Shown: positions 1 through 10,745 of the stretch, in pieces
Layout of the letters: every line of letters begins with the position of its first letter
How positions within the stretch are numbered: position 1 is the first letter of the stretch
Assembly (NCBI GenBank): GCA_029783825.1
Contig: JAREIK010001718.1
Location: 286,935 to 350,934, forward strand
Reading direction: 5' to 3'
DNA length: 64,000 bases
Source of the DNA: Sapria himalayana
Lineage: Eukaryota > Streptophyta > Magnoliopsida > Malpighiales > Rafflesiaceae
Notes under the pieces: generated by a model
Databases searched by the model: none
The model's input: the letters and a program-made list of their open reading frames with translations, nothing else
What the model was told of the DNA's origin: nothing
Translations under genes and position numbers: made by a program

Positions 1-2582
1 ATGGTTTCGACTTAAACTTAAACATCTAAAAAGCAAAAAAATTAGAAGAGTATATATAGTTTGGACTCACTTTAATATAGTAAAAAATAGATTAGGGGTA
101 TCGATGAAGAATCAACACAACGTAAGTATTATGATAAAAAGATATACTTGTAGGAGTACATGTGGGACTAGGCCCCTAAAGAGGCATGCTAAACATTAAA
201 TCAAAAAACATGATATATTAGATACTGGACAAACCTAACTGTGTGGTGAAATCTTTGAGGTTGGATCTAGTTCAGCTTCTATGTGGGACTAGGCCCCATT
301 CATATACCACATTGAGTTAGGAAGAAGACACGATGAAACTGATCATAACGATGAGTCTTTCGATTAGAATTTTCAGAGGATTCAAGGGAAATCAATATTA
401 TATAAACCTATTTGAAGCCTGCATATTGTAAGATTCCTTAGTCCACATTAGGAATTACATACTAAAATATTATAAGTTAGAAAACAAATTATGACTAATG
501 AATTCAGGGAATATAGTGGCATAGTATCCGTGATGTCTGATATCTAGACTAGTCATGATGATTCATCTTATGCATGTCTCATCCTCCACTATTTAGATTC
601 TAAATGGATGCTAAATAAAAAGATATTTGAATTTTTAGAGATTCTTCATCCTCATGATGGTCCATCCGTTTATGATTGTATGATGAGAATCTTTAGAGAA
701 AATAATATTTAAAATAAAATATATAGCATCACATTTGATGATGCATCTAATAATGGAGTAACTATTAATATATTTATTAGGACCATTAGAGATAGACCAT
801 TAGAAAATAGTTTTCACATTAGATGCATGTGTCACGTTATTAACCTGATAGTACAGGCAGGTATGAAAGTTGTTTCCCATGCTTTAGAAAAAATACATAA
901 CTCACTAAAATATCTTTGGATGCCTAGCAGACAACATGAGTTTGATAGTCTATGTTTGTCTGCATGTCTAAAGAAGAAAAAATTCTAAATTGATGTGAGA
1001 CATCATTGGAATTATATATACATGATGTTGGAGTCATGTGTTAGATACGAACATATGATATCCAATTATGTGAATAGTAAGAGTTACGAACTTATTATCG
1101 ATAACAGAGACTGGTATATAGAAATTTCATTTATAAAAATTTTAAAGATTTTTTATGACACGACAAACATGTGTTCTTCAGTTTATACTCACACCTCTTG
1201 CATTTTACTCAGGTGCATATGTAATATTAGAGGCATGTTTAGGAAATTTATAGATGACTTGACATTTAGTGACATGACTCTTGAGATAGAAACCAAGTAA
1301 TTAAAGTATTGGTTCACCATTCCATCTCTTTATTGTCTGACTGCCTACATGGACCCTAGAATTAAGGTAGAAGGGATAAAAAATACTTGACATATGTATT
1401 CTTGTGCATGAACCAGAAATACTAACCTGAAAAGTTTATTCACAAGAAGTTGACTAAGTTATTTACATACTATGACTCTAGGTATGGTTGTAGTTATAGC
1501 TAGACTCTGAGTATGGATATAAAAACTTTATTTAGAGAAGATAACTTCTCCATTTAGTTAGTAAGGGAGAAATGATGAGGTGGACATTGAAATATGAGCG
1601 AGTTGTCTCGATATTTAGAAACCAATTACTTCTCAATATTATCACATCATAATGATAACAAGAACCTTAATATTTTATATTGGTGAAAATCATATGAGTT
1701 CACCTATCTCGTGCTATCTAAGATGACATGAGATCTACTAACTCCTGTGGTGTTGAGCATAGTATTAGAGTATGCTTTTTATATTGCAGTCAATGTGATT
1801 TCGGATAGTAGATCGAGACTATGGTCAAATATTGTTGAGGCATTAGCATGAATGAAAGATTGAAAGGATTTGAATTTAGGTATTTAGTATCATGTTGGAA
1901 GATGAGCGGAGGAGTTGTTGGCAGATGATGATTCATAGAATTTTGAAGAGGTTAAGCCCCCGCTAGTGATATAATCAAATGCTTACACAATGATGTTTAG
2001 TTGAATACTCATACCAATTGAAAATGGGATTTAGCCATTTCGCTTCCATTATTACAATTGAGATTGATGATTTTTATTTTATATTGTTGTTGTGAGTTGT
2101 GATTTTGTGTTATTTTATTTATTTTTATATTGAATGATGAATGATGAATGATGAGATGGATGTGTTTTTTTTTGATATTTTTGATTATTTATTATACTTT
2201 GTCATTTATGTTAATGAATTTATTTTTTGTGATTAATGTGAAATAAATAAATAATGTAATGTCGCAACTCATAAAGTGTAACTTAAAATATAAAATTTGT
2301 ACAAAAATAATTTAAAATAATTAATCCGCAATTCCATTATCAGTGAGGGGTGGGGTGGGGTGGAAGTGAGACCGAGATGGTGACGGTGAGGGTGAGTCAA
2401 ATTGAGTGCGAGCCGGTCTCAGACTCTGAGTCCTAGTTGTCTAGTTATGCTAGGCTAGGCTAGGCCTAGGCTAGAATAATCAGTCCCGAACTAGCATGGC
2501 CTAGCATTACTCGACCCAAATCCGACTAGCCTCGGGCAAGACATGTCATGCCTGGCATGACACGACCCATTTGACACCTCTA
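1..2582 (+). mobile_element. hAT DNA transposon, right-hand part (copy 1)
   Basis: Right end of an old hAT element whose left end lies outside the window. Its right terminus, about 2567-2582, reads ACCCATTTGACACCTCTA, the inverse of the TAGAGGTGTCAAA-type terminus shared by the other hAT elements here. The first bases align with about 59806 of the complete copy at 58840-62042, so both belong to one family. The subterminal zone 2340-2580 is GC-richer and carries CTAGGCTAGG and CATGCC words, as in the MITEs at 18.5 kb and 55 kb. This copy runs about 350 bp longer from that point than the complete copy. The left target duplication cannot be tested. Confidence 0.85.
100..1980 (+). pseudogene. hAT transposase remnant (BED finger, RNase H-like core, hATC)
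   Basis: Degenerate cut-and-paste transposase. In order: a BED-type zinc-finger remnant near 100-190 (TYTCRS-type Cys, then RPLKRHAKH); a core region with SHDDSSYACLILHYLDSKW near 545-605; TFDDASNN near 730-755, matching the conserved Asp region; IRCMCHVINLIVQ near 820-865, the C-x2-H motif of hAT cores; an open 101-residue stretch at 995-1300 corresponding to the RW-S-MLE-A-RY region; and an hATC dimerisation domain near 1680-1860 (SPISCYLR, then SDSRSRLWSNIVEAL across frame changes). Many stops and frameshifts make it non-functional. The order and spacing match Ac/hobo-type plant hAT proteins. Confidence 0.85.
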
Positions 2583-2799
2583 TTTCTCTATAATTCTATA
2601 AGTGTGTGATAGTTTCAATTATGATTCTCACAATTGTTTGTGCAGCAGTGCTGGTTTACTGCTATGGTGGTACATAAATAAGGTTCATTCAATCTTATGC
2701 ATGTTTCATATTTTAGTTTAAAATCATATTGAGTTGTATTTGTTTTGGTATTGTAGTGTTTGTTTATTGTTCTCTTCTGTGCCTCTTGTTAAAAAATGA
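2583..2799 (+). other. Leader of a copia element with a PBS-like site
   Basis: No gene. TGGTATTGTAGT at 2746-2757 resembles the initiator-Met tRNA primer-binding site used by plant copia elements (TGGTATCAGAGC). It lies just upstream of copia gag traces, as a PBS should. No 5' LTR similar to the LTR at 12169 is evident between the hAT end and this site. Confidence 0.35.
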
Positions 2800-3640
2800 C
2801 CAAAATTAGTGTTGGACTACTAAAGATAATCCATTGAAAATTGAAAGGAGACATATTCTTCGTTGGCTACTTCAGTGAGGATTTGGTTTATTAGCAAAGA
2901 GTATGTGAGATACTTATTGGATGACCCACCTCATGTTGGGTCATATGAGAGATTCGTGATTAATGCACAAATACTAGTTTATCTATGATAGTTGATTGAT
3001 TTAAGTATGAGTAACATATTTAGTTTTTGTCATATATGAAAGAATGTTTGAGACTTGGGAACATCAATATATTTATTTGAGATATTCTTCATTTATGACA
3101 ATATCATTAAGCTGTTAGTATACAAACTAACTAATCAGTATGAGATTATTTATTATGTAACTTAGACATAGTTGTATGAGTGGATTGATAGAGAGAAACT
3201 TGGTTTGATAGACAAGATTACATTGTGTAGATTGAGTGATTTGATTCATAATATTTTATATTTGTATTTGTTGAGGAGTGATATACCATTTTGTGGACCT
3301 AGATCTGTAGTGAGAGGATGTTTCTAATTTTTTTGGAGATTTTCCAGAAAGTGATTCATGCACCTAGAGCTATGCCCAAATCAAATAGAATTGGGATGAT
3401 TAGTTAAATTATTATAGTGAATTTTTTATGTAATGAGAGAATCAATCAAATAGCTCAAAGAGGGAGTAAATCAGTAGTTACTTATTTATTGTGTGGAAGG
3501 TTGGGATACTCTCACGAGAGATGTTATATATTGCACAATGGCTTATGGATGATGATATATATAATATTTAGAAGTTGTACAACAGACTATTAGATTCACT
3601 CGGGCGTCTGGCTGGATATTTTATTTGTACATTTATTGGT
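2800..3640 (+). pseudogene. copia A gag remnant with zinc knuckle
   Basis: Reading across frames gives a UBN2-type copia gag followed at about 3474-3541 by a zinc knuckle, LLCGRLGYSHERCYILHNG, close to the usual C-x2-C-G-R-L-G-H-x3-RCY-LHG of this lineage. In the first half, NIFSFCHI-KNVWDLGTSIF fits the conserved gag core. Stops are frequent. Gag would have formed the cytoplasmic virus-like particle. Confidence 0.6.
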
Positions 3641-3759
3641 CTTGTTATGTTTACTCATATGTATTATTTTGAAATTGATATTATTTTTTTGGGTGTGGTT
3701 AGCTCTAGCTTGGACACTCCTACTTTTATTATTTTTTATTCTCACAATTTTACTTTGGA

Positions 3760-4130
3760 CTATTGTTTATAAATTTAGGAGCCCATACCCATGCCACAAG
3801 TGATTGCATAGTTTTTATTTTTTTGGAGTCTAAAGATTTTGGTATTGTCATAATAAGTATCATTTTTATATGGGCCAGTGAGCATGATAATGTTAATTTT
3901 GAGTATTTTCATTTAACACTTGTCTCTTTGAGTTCGAGTTTAGTCATAAATTATCTTTGGTTAGTTTCTTTACTAAGCAACCAAGTTATAATGTTATTTT
4001 TTTTTCTTCTGATATTTCTGAATTGGATCACCAGATCAGAAAAATGCCTTACATGGGAATTGATTGATATGGATGGTGCAATTTTTTTCCACCCACGTGA
4101 GCTCATCTTGGTGCTTGGCTATCATTGATT
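3760..4130 (+). pseudogene. copia A protease remnant
   Basis: A 121-codon open stretch (3763-4128) aligns by eye with the copia protease and the start of integrase. HATSDCIVFIFLESKDFG sits where the GATDHMT active-site region belongs, and SLVSLLSNQVIMLFF-type residues correspond to the NLLSVSKLTKQLNC segment. The catalytic DSG is not preserved. The openness reflects chance and low GC, not function. Confidence 0.5.
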
Positions 4131-4543
4131 CATTGATTATATACTATCATCTTAATTCATGATTATTTGAAGATTTTGGAGATAAGCATCAACAAGGTAA
4201 CTTCTATTGACTGTGAAGTATGCCAATTAGAAAAATATACTAGAGATTTCTATCTGAAACATCAAGAGGCTATTACAAGAAACCATTTTATCTAATTCAT
4301 GATTATTTGAGGTATTTTAATTTATGATTTTTATTGGTTATTATACTCGATATATATGATAATTTATATAAAAAAATTCAAATTTTTTTTATGTTTATGA
4401 AACTTTATGAGGGTAAAAATGTAATGTGATTATGATATTAACATATTGAGAACTAAGAATATTGTAGAATAAAAGTCTCATTAATTTTTTTTTATTTCTT
4501 TGAGATGTATTATCTGATTCATTAGATATCTTGTGCTAGTACT
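4130..4543 (+). pseudogene. copia A integrase, N-terminal half
   Basis: Contains DCEVCQLEKYTRDFYLKHQ (about 4210-4265), the end of the HHCC zinc-binding domain, then RYFNL-FLLVIILDIYDNLY, matching the RYFVTFIDDYSRYTWIYL core segment, then ILRTKNIVEYKS and ISCAST (about 4440-4543). These match the LRTDNALEY and HQTSCASTPQQNG motifs in order. The HSDVWG segment with the first catalytic Asp is deleted. The reading stops exactly where copia B begins. Confidence 0.65.
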
Positions 4544-4710
4544 TGTAGAAACTCATACACAAAACCAATAATGCATATAACATATTATGCAATCAACATA
4601 CAAGCAAGCCTTCATACAATGGACAAATAGGTTTATGATAGCCCATAGGTTTGGTGCTCCCATCTAAAGATAAATAAAATAAAAAATTTGTAAAGTTGTA
4701 AATCATAATA
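4544..4710 (-). repeat. copia B 3' LTR
   Basis: About 167 bp, unusually short for a plant copia LTR. It aligns along its length with 8562-8735 (for example TGTAGAAACTCATACAC against TGTTGAAATTCTTATACA). Its inner edge abuts a polypurine tract at 4711-4719, read on the minus strand. Confidence 0.65.
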
Positions 4711-5660
4711 CTCTCCCTCAAGTTAGTGCATATGTGTCCAAGCACCAAACTTAGAGGAGAAAAAGGTAAGATGAGATTTTTTTTCAACAAGTTCATGAAG
4801 ATGTCATTAGTTTCTCTACTATCTATATATGTGTTGTAGGGTCTCATCATATATCTTTTCTTTAAGGAAGAAATAATCAATCTCTATTTGCTTCATTTTC
4901 TTGTTAAATATTGAATTGGAGTTTATCTTCCTTGCTGCATGACTATCATAGTAAAGGGTAATTAGAGAAGAGAGTAAATAACCAATCTTCTTGAGTAGAT
5001 GTATTCAAAATATCTCAAAAGTAATTGTTTCAATCACTCTAGATTTTATCTCTGTAATAGATCTTAAAATAATTATGCTTTTCCTATAGACAAGATTATG
5101 TTCAACAAAAGGATAAAATCTTATTGTAGGCTTCTCGGTAAATGTTGGTGCCCAACTCGAATCAGAGTACATAGCCAACAATAAGTGCTCATCATCTCCT
5201 GAAAGAGATCTCTAGCCTTAGAATTTATTTCATATACCTCAGTATCCTTAAGAGTTATGTCAATGTGAATGTGTCAAGGAAAATCTAGAAAATAATTAAT
5301 TATACTGATTGCATATATATCTAGTATGATCATAGTCAATTAATTAATATTTCATATGATTATCCTATAAGTAGTAGAACTAATTGAAGGGGTCACATGA
5401 AAGGTGAAGTTAGTACTTAGATCAATGTGAGTATATATTTGAGCAAAATACAAAATTTCAACTCTTGTAAGAGGATTAATTACATATCTCCTCCGTGACA
5501 AGATGATATCCATCATAAAATAAGTCATTTATCTACCAATAAAATATGTGAGTATCCTAAGTTTCTTCATTTGAAATTTTGTCTGGAGGTATTCTTTGAG
5601 TCAACTTGACATCTCAATTAATCAAAATATCATCTTTGTATATAATAGTAAAATTATTCT
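4711..5660 (-). pseudogene. copia B RT palm end and RNase H remnant
   Basis: On the minus strand, TIIYKDDILIN (about 5610-5640) replaces the YVDDIIITG active site. Then come LTFFLGR, ILSRRRYVINPLTRVEI, and a TRPDISYA-type segment (LTMIILDIYAISIINYF). RNase H follows: RILRYMK (about 5240), DDEHLLLAMYSDSSWAPTF (about 5150-5205) and LITLYYDSHAARKINSNSIF (about 4900-4960). The last 95 codons (4593-4880) stay open and hold IEIDYFFLKERYM and LREGV-like tail traces. Many stops elsewhere rule out function. Confidence 0.75.
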
Positions 5661-5739
5661 ATTATTAGTGTTCTTCTAGAAAAATAAAGAAAAATCTGTA
5701 ACATACATATATAATTTGAATGAGATAATTACTTGTGAA

Positions 5740-6060
5740 AATCTCATAAAGAATACTCATAGCAACTACTTTATAGAGACTTAAGTATCATAGTATTGGC
5801 AAGAGAAGAAATAATAAAAACAAAAGGAGTAAGCTGAGAGTATGAAAAAATTTATGAAATAGAATGTTTAATACAATTCCTCCATTTCTTCTATATAGTG
5901 ATCGAGAGGTCAAGGTCAAAGCAGATGTGTCTAGGATCATTTGGCTCATTCTTAGGCTCGTATCTGAGCTGAGGAGGCTAGGTATATCTATCTTTCCTAG
6001 TATACACTATAATTCCTGGGTGGCTAAGTATCCTAATTATTCACCCAATATGAGTCTATA
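5740..6060 (-). pseudogene. copia B integrase-RT hinge
   Basis: Minus-strand reading VYTRKDRYT (about 6040), then FDLDLSI-I-KKWRNCIKHS and SQIFSYSQLTPFVF, matches the copia hinge DLDLPIA-RKGTR-CTQHP followed by YVSYD-LSPS-RAF. RT finger sequences that should follow are deleted before 5660. The plus-strand open frame at 5864-6064 is a shadow. Confidence 0.6.
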
Positions 6061-6849
6061 CTAGGAATGACCCAAGAACTATTATATCATTTGGGGATAA
6101 AAGAGATTTCTTTCTCGAAAAATATCACTCTTTCTTTAATCAATATGATTTGTACTTATTAGTAGATATGCTGCATGAGAATGACATGTTATTGAGTACT
6201 AACATGTTTAGATGTAGCTGACAAATAAATTTTGTCTACTAACTAGTAGTCTATGTGGGACTATAGGTGAGCAAGAAAAAATAATGAATTCAAGTATAAC
6301 TTTTTGATCATACTCTTCACAGGCTTATTAAAAAATGTGTCATACTTAAAAAAGATATATGTACTCACTAAAATTATATTAATTTCTAATAAAAAATAAT
6401 TATATCCATTTTATTTATTGGAGTATTCATGGAAGTTATATCTCAGGCCCTCTATGATAACTTGTCTTGTTCTAGAGAGTGATTGAGAGATAAGTAAGAG
6501 TGCACCCGGGGACTTTGGGAAGCAAGTTATATAATCAGTTTTCAAAATGTTGGATTTTAAAGAATATATTTTGAGAAAAGTTATATGAGGATTTTAAAAA
6601 ATAATATCATATTTTCCAAAAAATATTACTAAACATTTTTTTCCAGTATGAGTGTTTGAATTATTTTAATCAGATATATATTTTTCATTTAAATAATCTC
6701 ATTCTGTGGAGGTATATTGGTGCAAGAAGTTTTGTAAAATTTTATGATTTATATAGTATGTATTGAGTTTGTCAAACATATATTTTAATATATTATTACT
6801 TCTTAATTTTTAATATTTTTATCAAATTAATATTTTTATCATTTTATAA
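6061..6849 (-). other. Copia B interior, unassigned
   Basis: AT-rich interior of copia B where integrase core and C-terminal sequence should lie. I could not follow a convincing frame here. Deletion or heavy decay is inferred. Confidence 0.3.
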
Positions 6850-7200
6850 AATGTTTAAAAATTTAAAAATACATATGATCTATCACGAAATTGATATATC
6901 CAAGTATATGATCAAAAAAAGTGATTAAATATCTAAATCCCTTTCTAATTGCCTCTTTACAATGTTCTCATATGTCCAAGTATATTAGATCTATTGAATA
7001 ATTACTCAAATTAGATTGATATGTATGATAAGAATCTCTAGTTAAATTTTTTTTTTTGACATGCATCACACACTAAGATCAAAATACCTTTAAGATTAGG
7101 GTAAACTATTTTCAACTTAGTTCATAATAAGTGATCGGGCTAATATTGCACAAATAAATAATCTAACAAACTCAAATATCTAAAAAAAATTTTACCTTAG
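6850..7200 (-). pseudogene. copia B integrase zinc-binding and core remnant
   Basis: Minus-strand frames give SVCMS-KKNLTRDSYHTYQS (about 6990-7080), the CDACQ-AKHTR region after the HHCC finger, then SIDLIYLDIWEHCKEAIRKG and FRYLITFFDHILGYINF (about 6880-6980), matching LIHSDVWGP and FRYFVTFIDDYSRYTW. Both catalytic-region signatures are degraded. Confidence 0.5.
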
Positions 7201-8261
7201 AGGAGAAGACATACAAGCAGCACTGTTAAAATAGAAATGAAGTTTTCTTTAGTCTCTTAATCCTATAAAAAAATATTAGTAGAAGTATAAATATAATTTA
7301 ATTTGAGTTGCTTAAAAAGATAACTTTAGAAAATAAACTAATAAAGAAATTATGAATAAGCATTAATACGTGAGAGTAACAAAGATTCATGCGAAATACT
7401 ATAATAATTAATGGCTTTTGAATATTTATAATTGATTAAAATTATTTTAAAAACAAGAAAATAAGATAGAAAATATGATATGATTATGAGTAATATAAAT
7501 ATTAATTATTGTGTTGATAATTCATGAGTAAATAGTGAAAGTATGAGTGAAACAATGAGTGATACTTGAAGGAGGAGAATGATCTATTATTGTCTTGAAG
7601 AGGAGTTTTGCATACTACTTTTTAGTAGGTGTAAGATTCAATGTAAGTGAACTCTATGAAGACTTTTGGATGACTTTAATAGTTAGGCTATTATTCTCAG
7701 TACCGCATAAAGATCTCTATCTCCTTTTTTGAAATACTGCTCAACAACATTCTCGTGCAACTTCTTTTCCAATAATATGGGCATTGCATAGGAAGTTTCC
7801 CCTGTGAGTGTATTGACATTGTTAAATCCCTTTTGAAAGGTTTGGGTTTTACTTTTTTGGTGAATGGAGAGGAAGAGATGAGAGAGATAGAGAGAAGCAC
7901 ACTTGAAAACCAACAAAAGTAAATTTTATTAAAAATGAAAAATAATGTTGAATACAACATAAACCTTATGACTTTGGTATTAGGAACATGTAAGTTACAT
8001 GTTCCAAAATAATAAAAAAAATAAATAAAATAATAAAAAATAAACAAAAATTCAATAGATGCCATATCATAATTCCAAACAAAATCAAGTTGTCTATTGA
8101 AGATAGGATTTTCCTAGTTCATAACCCTAAAAATATAAATTTGCTAAAAAATAAAAAAGAGATTTTGAGATCATAATTTTTATTCATTTCTTTCCAAAAA
8201 TTACAACTACCTACTAAAAATACATTTTCCCTGAAATATACTATGGGTTCATCCAACTTAA
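7201..8261 (-). other. Copia B 5' interior, gag region not recognised
   Basis: Expected position of gag and protease, but no gag motif is visible. On the minus strand a CT-rich stretch (about 7850-7900) looks leader-like and is followed by open frames of 77 and 122 codons (7683-7916, 7697-8065) in different phases. Neither resembles a known protein to me. Confidence 0.3.
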
Positions 8262-8535
8262 CTATTGACCATTATACCTCATTGCCCAACCATTTCCACT
8301 CATCATGTGACCACCATGCTTCATTGTGTGAGCACCTTGCCTCACCATGTAACCACAATGCCTTATTTCACATTCATTCACAATGTTGATGCATGTTTCT
8401 TGCATAATTGAGGGTCCATGGTTCTCAATGGATGTGCGACATTTAAGTTTGGAACATAGTAAATGTGCCTCCTCCTCTTGGGGTTTAAAGTAGATGCACA
8501 CAACAAATACCCTAAAACTTTTCCTAACCTAGCTT
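8262..8535 (-). other. Copia B leader with imperfect repeats
   Basis: A 79-codon open frame on the minus strand, rich in His, Met and Gly (AHTMKHGGHMMSGNGW). It arises from imperfect repeats of a CATGATGAG-like word. It lies between the PBS and the gag position. I read it as leader sequence, not a gene. Confidence 0.3.
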
Positions 8536-8561
8536 TGATATTAAACCTAGCTTTGATATTA
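8526..8561 (-). promoter_or_regulatory. copia B primer-binding site, duplicated
   Basis: On the minus strand, ATATCAAAGCTAGGTTTA occurs twice in tandem directly after the 5' LTR. It is the decayed form of the tRNA-Met PBS TGGTATCAGAGC. The duplication is visible as AGCTTTGATATTAAACCT followed by AGCTTTGATATTATG on the plus strand. Confidence 0.6.
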
Positions 8562-8735
8562 TGTTGAAATTCTTATACAAAATGAATAATGTGGTTAACA
8601 TAGAATGAAATCATCATACTAGCAAGCCCTTATAAAATTATAAAATAGAATTGGGGCAGTTCACATGTTCTATTCTCCCATTAAAAGACTAAAATAAAAA
8701 AGAAAAAAACTATAAAGCTATAAACCATAACAATA
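8562..8735 (-). repeat. copia B 5' LTR
   Basis: About 174 bp, a direct repeat of 4544-4710. The plus-strand start TGTTGAAATTC and the end CCATAACAATA match the corresponding ends of the other LTR. The LTRs have diverged, so the insertion is old. Confidence 0.65.
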
Positions 8736-9430
8736 TTATTGCACAAAATAAGATAGTTGAAAAAAATAATTGATATTTGAATGAAATACTAGGATATTTA
8801 TACTACATAGAAGTATTCTTAGATGTTTTTGGGTAAAAATGATATTAACCACTAACTTTTCAATTATTTAAATGTCATCTCATGTCTTCTTAGGTTGTAT
8901 AATCTTTGATATTCATGAGATAGAATTGTTTACTTTCTACTCATGATTCTTGTGTGTGTTTTTTGCTCAGGATCTTTCATCAGGTTTAGAAGGGGTGGTC
9001 ATTCATCACATCAAGTAAGTCTTGCATGTGTACTCTAGTCCTTACGAGTACACATGCAAGACTTACTTGATATAGAGTGTCCATATGATGTTTTTTGAGA
9101 ACAAATCATTTTTTTTGAATGTGATCTTAGAAAATGCACATTCAACCACCAAAGTGATAGTCATTTTCTTGTCTTGTTGTTACTTGGTATAGAGTGACAA
9201 TAGATTTATCTCTTATACCAGATACTACTAACACAATTGGTTTTAAAAAGATTTGTGAGATATTTCCTAGAAACATTTGTTAGGAAAATGAGTCTAGTAC
9301 GTGTGTCTCAACTTTCACATGACATAAGATATGAGCATTCATAAAAAGGTAAGATAAGAACTGAGAGACTTGACGATCACAACCTAAAGGTTTATACAAT
9401 ATGAACATGTCTGAAGCTTTCTTCATGCAC
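8736..9430 (+). pseudogene. copia A integrase, second half
   Basis: Resumes the plus-strand integrase: QNKIVEKNN-YLNEILGYLYY (about 8745-8800) matches QQNGVAERKNRHLLEVARALL, and MMFFENKSFFL near 9085-9115 matches the VTFFE region of the C-terminal domain. A perfect 26-bp inverted repeat (9010-9071) interrupts the segment before it. Confidence 0.55.
9010..9071. repeat. Perfect 26-bp inverted repeat with 10-base loop
   Basis: Left arm 9010-9035 begins ATCAAGTAAGTC and right arm 9046-9071 ends GACTTACTTGAT. The arms are exact reverse complements over all 26 bases, with loop TAGTCCTTAC. A perfect palindrome inside old, decayed integrase sequence suggests a later event than the element's death, such as templated repair. 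Confidence 0.9.
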
Positions 9431-10745
9431 ATTTCCTATCTTGTTAATTGATTTGATTTTGAATATTGACTTGGATCTTCTAATTATTCTATGGAAGGAA
9501 TTAAGGATGTGTTCTACTCATCATTTATTGGCATAAGTATTCTCTTTTTCTCTTTTTAATATTATATATTCTTGTTTTTTTCTTTTCTCATGATAACTGT
9601 AGGTTCTATGATGTTATCTCTGAGGCACTTAGTTATCTATGATAAGGATAAATTATGCTTGATGAACTAAATGCAATTATTGTTCATTTTATGAACTTTT
9701 ATCAAAATTTTCATGTTAAGCCTATAGTGGAATGCAAGTGTGTATAGCCAGAGGGGAAGGTTAATTGGCTAGAGATCAAGTTGATAGCTAGAGGGTTTAT
9801 ATAGACTTATAATGTTGAAATTGAGTTATTTTTTTTCCTTGTGGTGAAGATGATTGCAATTAGGTTGTTACTTTCTTTTGATGTTTTTCACAACTAGATT
9901 ATATATTATTTGTACACGAGAAATATATTATTTCATGGTGATCTTGTGCAATAGGTATTTATACAACAACTAGTAGGATTTACCATTTCGAGGAGTACAA
10001 ATATGATGGGTAGACTATATAAGACTCATTATGGACTAAAATAGTTTCCCAATATATAGTTTAACAGGTTCTCTTTAGTGCTTACTTATTTTTGGCTTTA
10101 TAATAAGTGTGTTAGATTATTTTTGTTTTTATCGACATGGATCAAATATAGATACTATGTTATATTAATAGTGTATGTTAATAATATTTTTATTTTATAA
10201 GATGATCAATTGGATATATTTCAATCGAAGTTATTCTTGTAAATTGAGTTTTAAAACAAAGATTTGGGAAGTATTATGTATTTCTTGGTCATTGAGGTTG
10301 CAATTGCATGCTTAGAAGGTGTCGTTTATCTTTCTCAAAAGATATATGTTTTAGATATTATTTTATCTTGGCATGAAGAGATGCATATTGGTCACTTTAT
10401 CACTTGCTCTTAATGTAGACTTGTTTGGATGTGTTAACTCCCTAGTTGATTCTTCTTGATACATGAAAGTCATAAGAAAAACTGAACTATTTAATGATGA
10501 CTAATATATATATCATGTATGTTAGTATAATTATTTCTTATATTTTTATAGATTTTTTCAAATAGACTTATATGAACATAATTTTCAAGAATCCCAAGTA
10601 TTTAAAGAGTGCCCCATGATGTTGAATTTTGTTCAGAGATTAAAAGCATACTCAAATTTTAGCTGGTCAAGTGATTACAAAGAGAAGATCTATCTTTAGA
10701 TTTATATTTTTTAAAGATGATTTTATTTCTTGTAAATGTAATTGT
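9431..10745 (+). pseudogene. copia A hinge, reverse transcriptase, start of RNase H
   Basis: Hinge trace NIDLDL (about 9460). RT: ECKCV-PEGKVNWL and KLIARGF (about 9730-9800), FPLVVKMIAIRLLLSF (about 9835-9880), LFHGDLVQ (about 9935), MGRLYKTHYGLK (about 10010), ILIVYVNNIFIL (about 10160-10200, the YVDD site changed to YVNN), KDLGSIMYFLVIEVA (about 10260-10305) and VVYLSQKIYVLDI (about 10325). It runs into NIIFKNPKYLKSAP and ILFRD of the RNase H approach (about 10575-10640), then breaks near 10745. Stops at Trp and Gln positions are frequent. Confidence 0.8.

Larger units (their letters stand above)
4544..8735 (-). mobile_element. Ty1-copia retrotransposon B, nested in copia A
   Basis: Minus-strand copia element with two short direct LTRs (4544-4710 and 8562-8735), a primer-binding site beside the right LTR, integrase, hinge, RT and RNase H remnants in the expected order, and a polypurine tract (GAGGGAGAG) beside the left LTR. 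It interrupts copia A inside integrase. The flanks GTACT (4539-4543) and TTATT (8736-8740) are compatible with a decayed 5-bp target duplication. The RT fingers and palm and the gag are largely lost. Confidence 0.75.

Noticed and set aside
3763..4128. Longest plus-strand frame near the start as a gene
   Set aside because: It follows the decayed copia protease reading and shows no independent signal.
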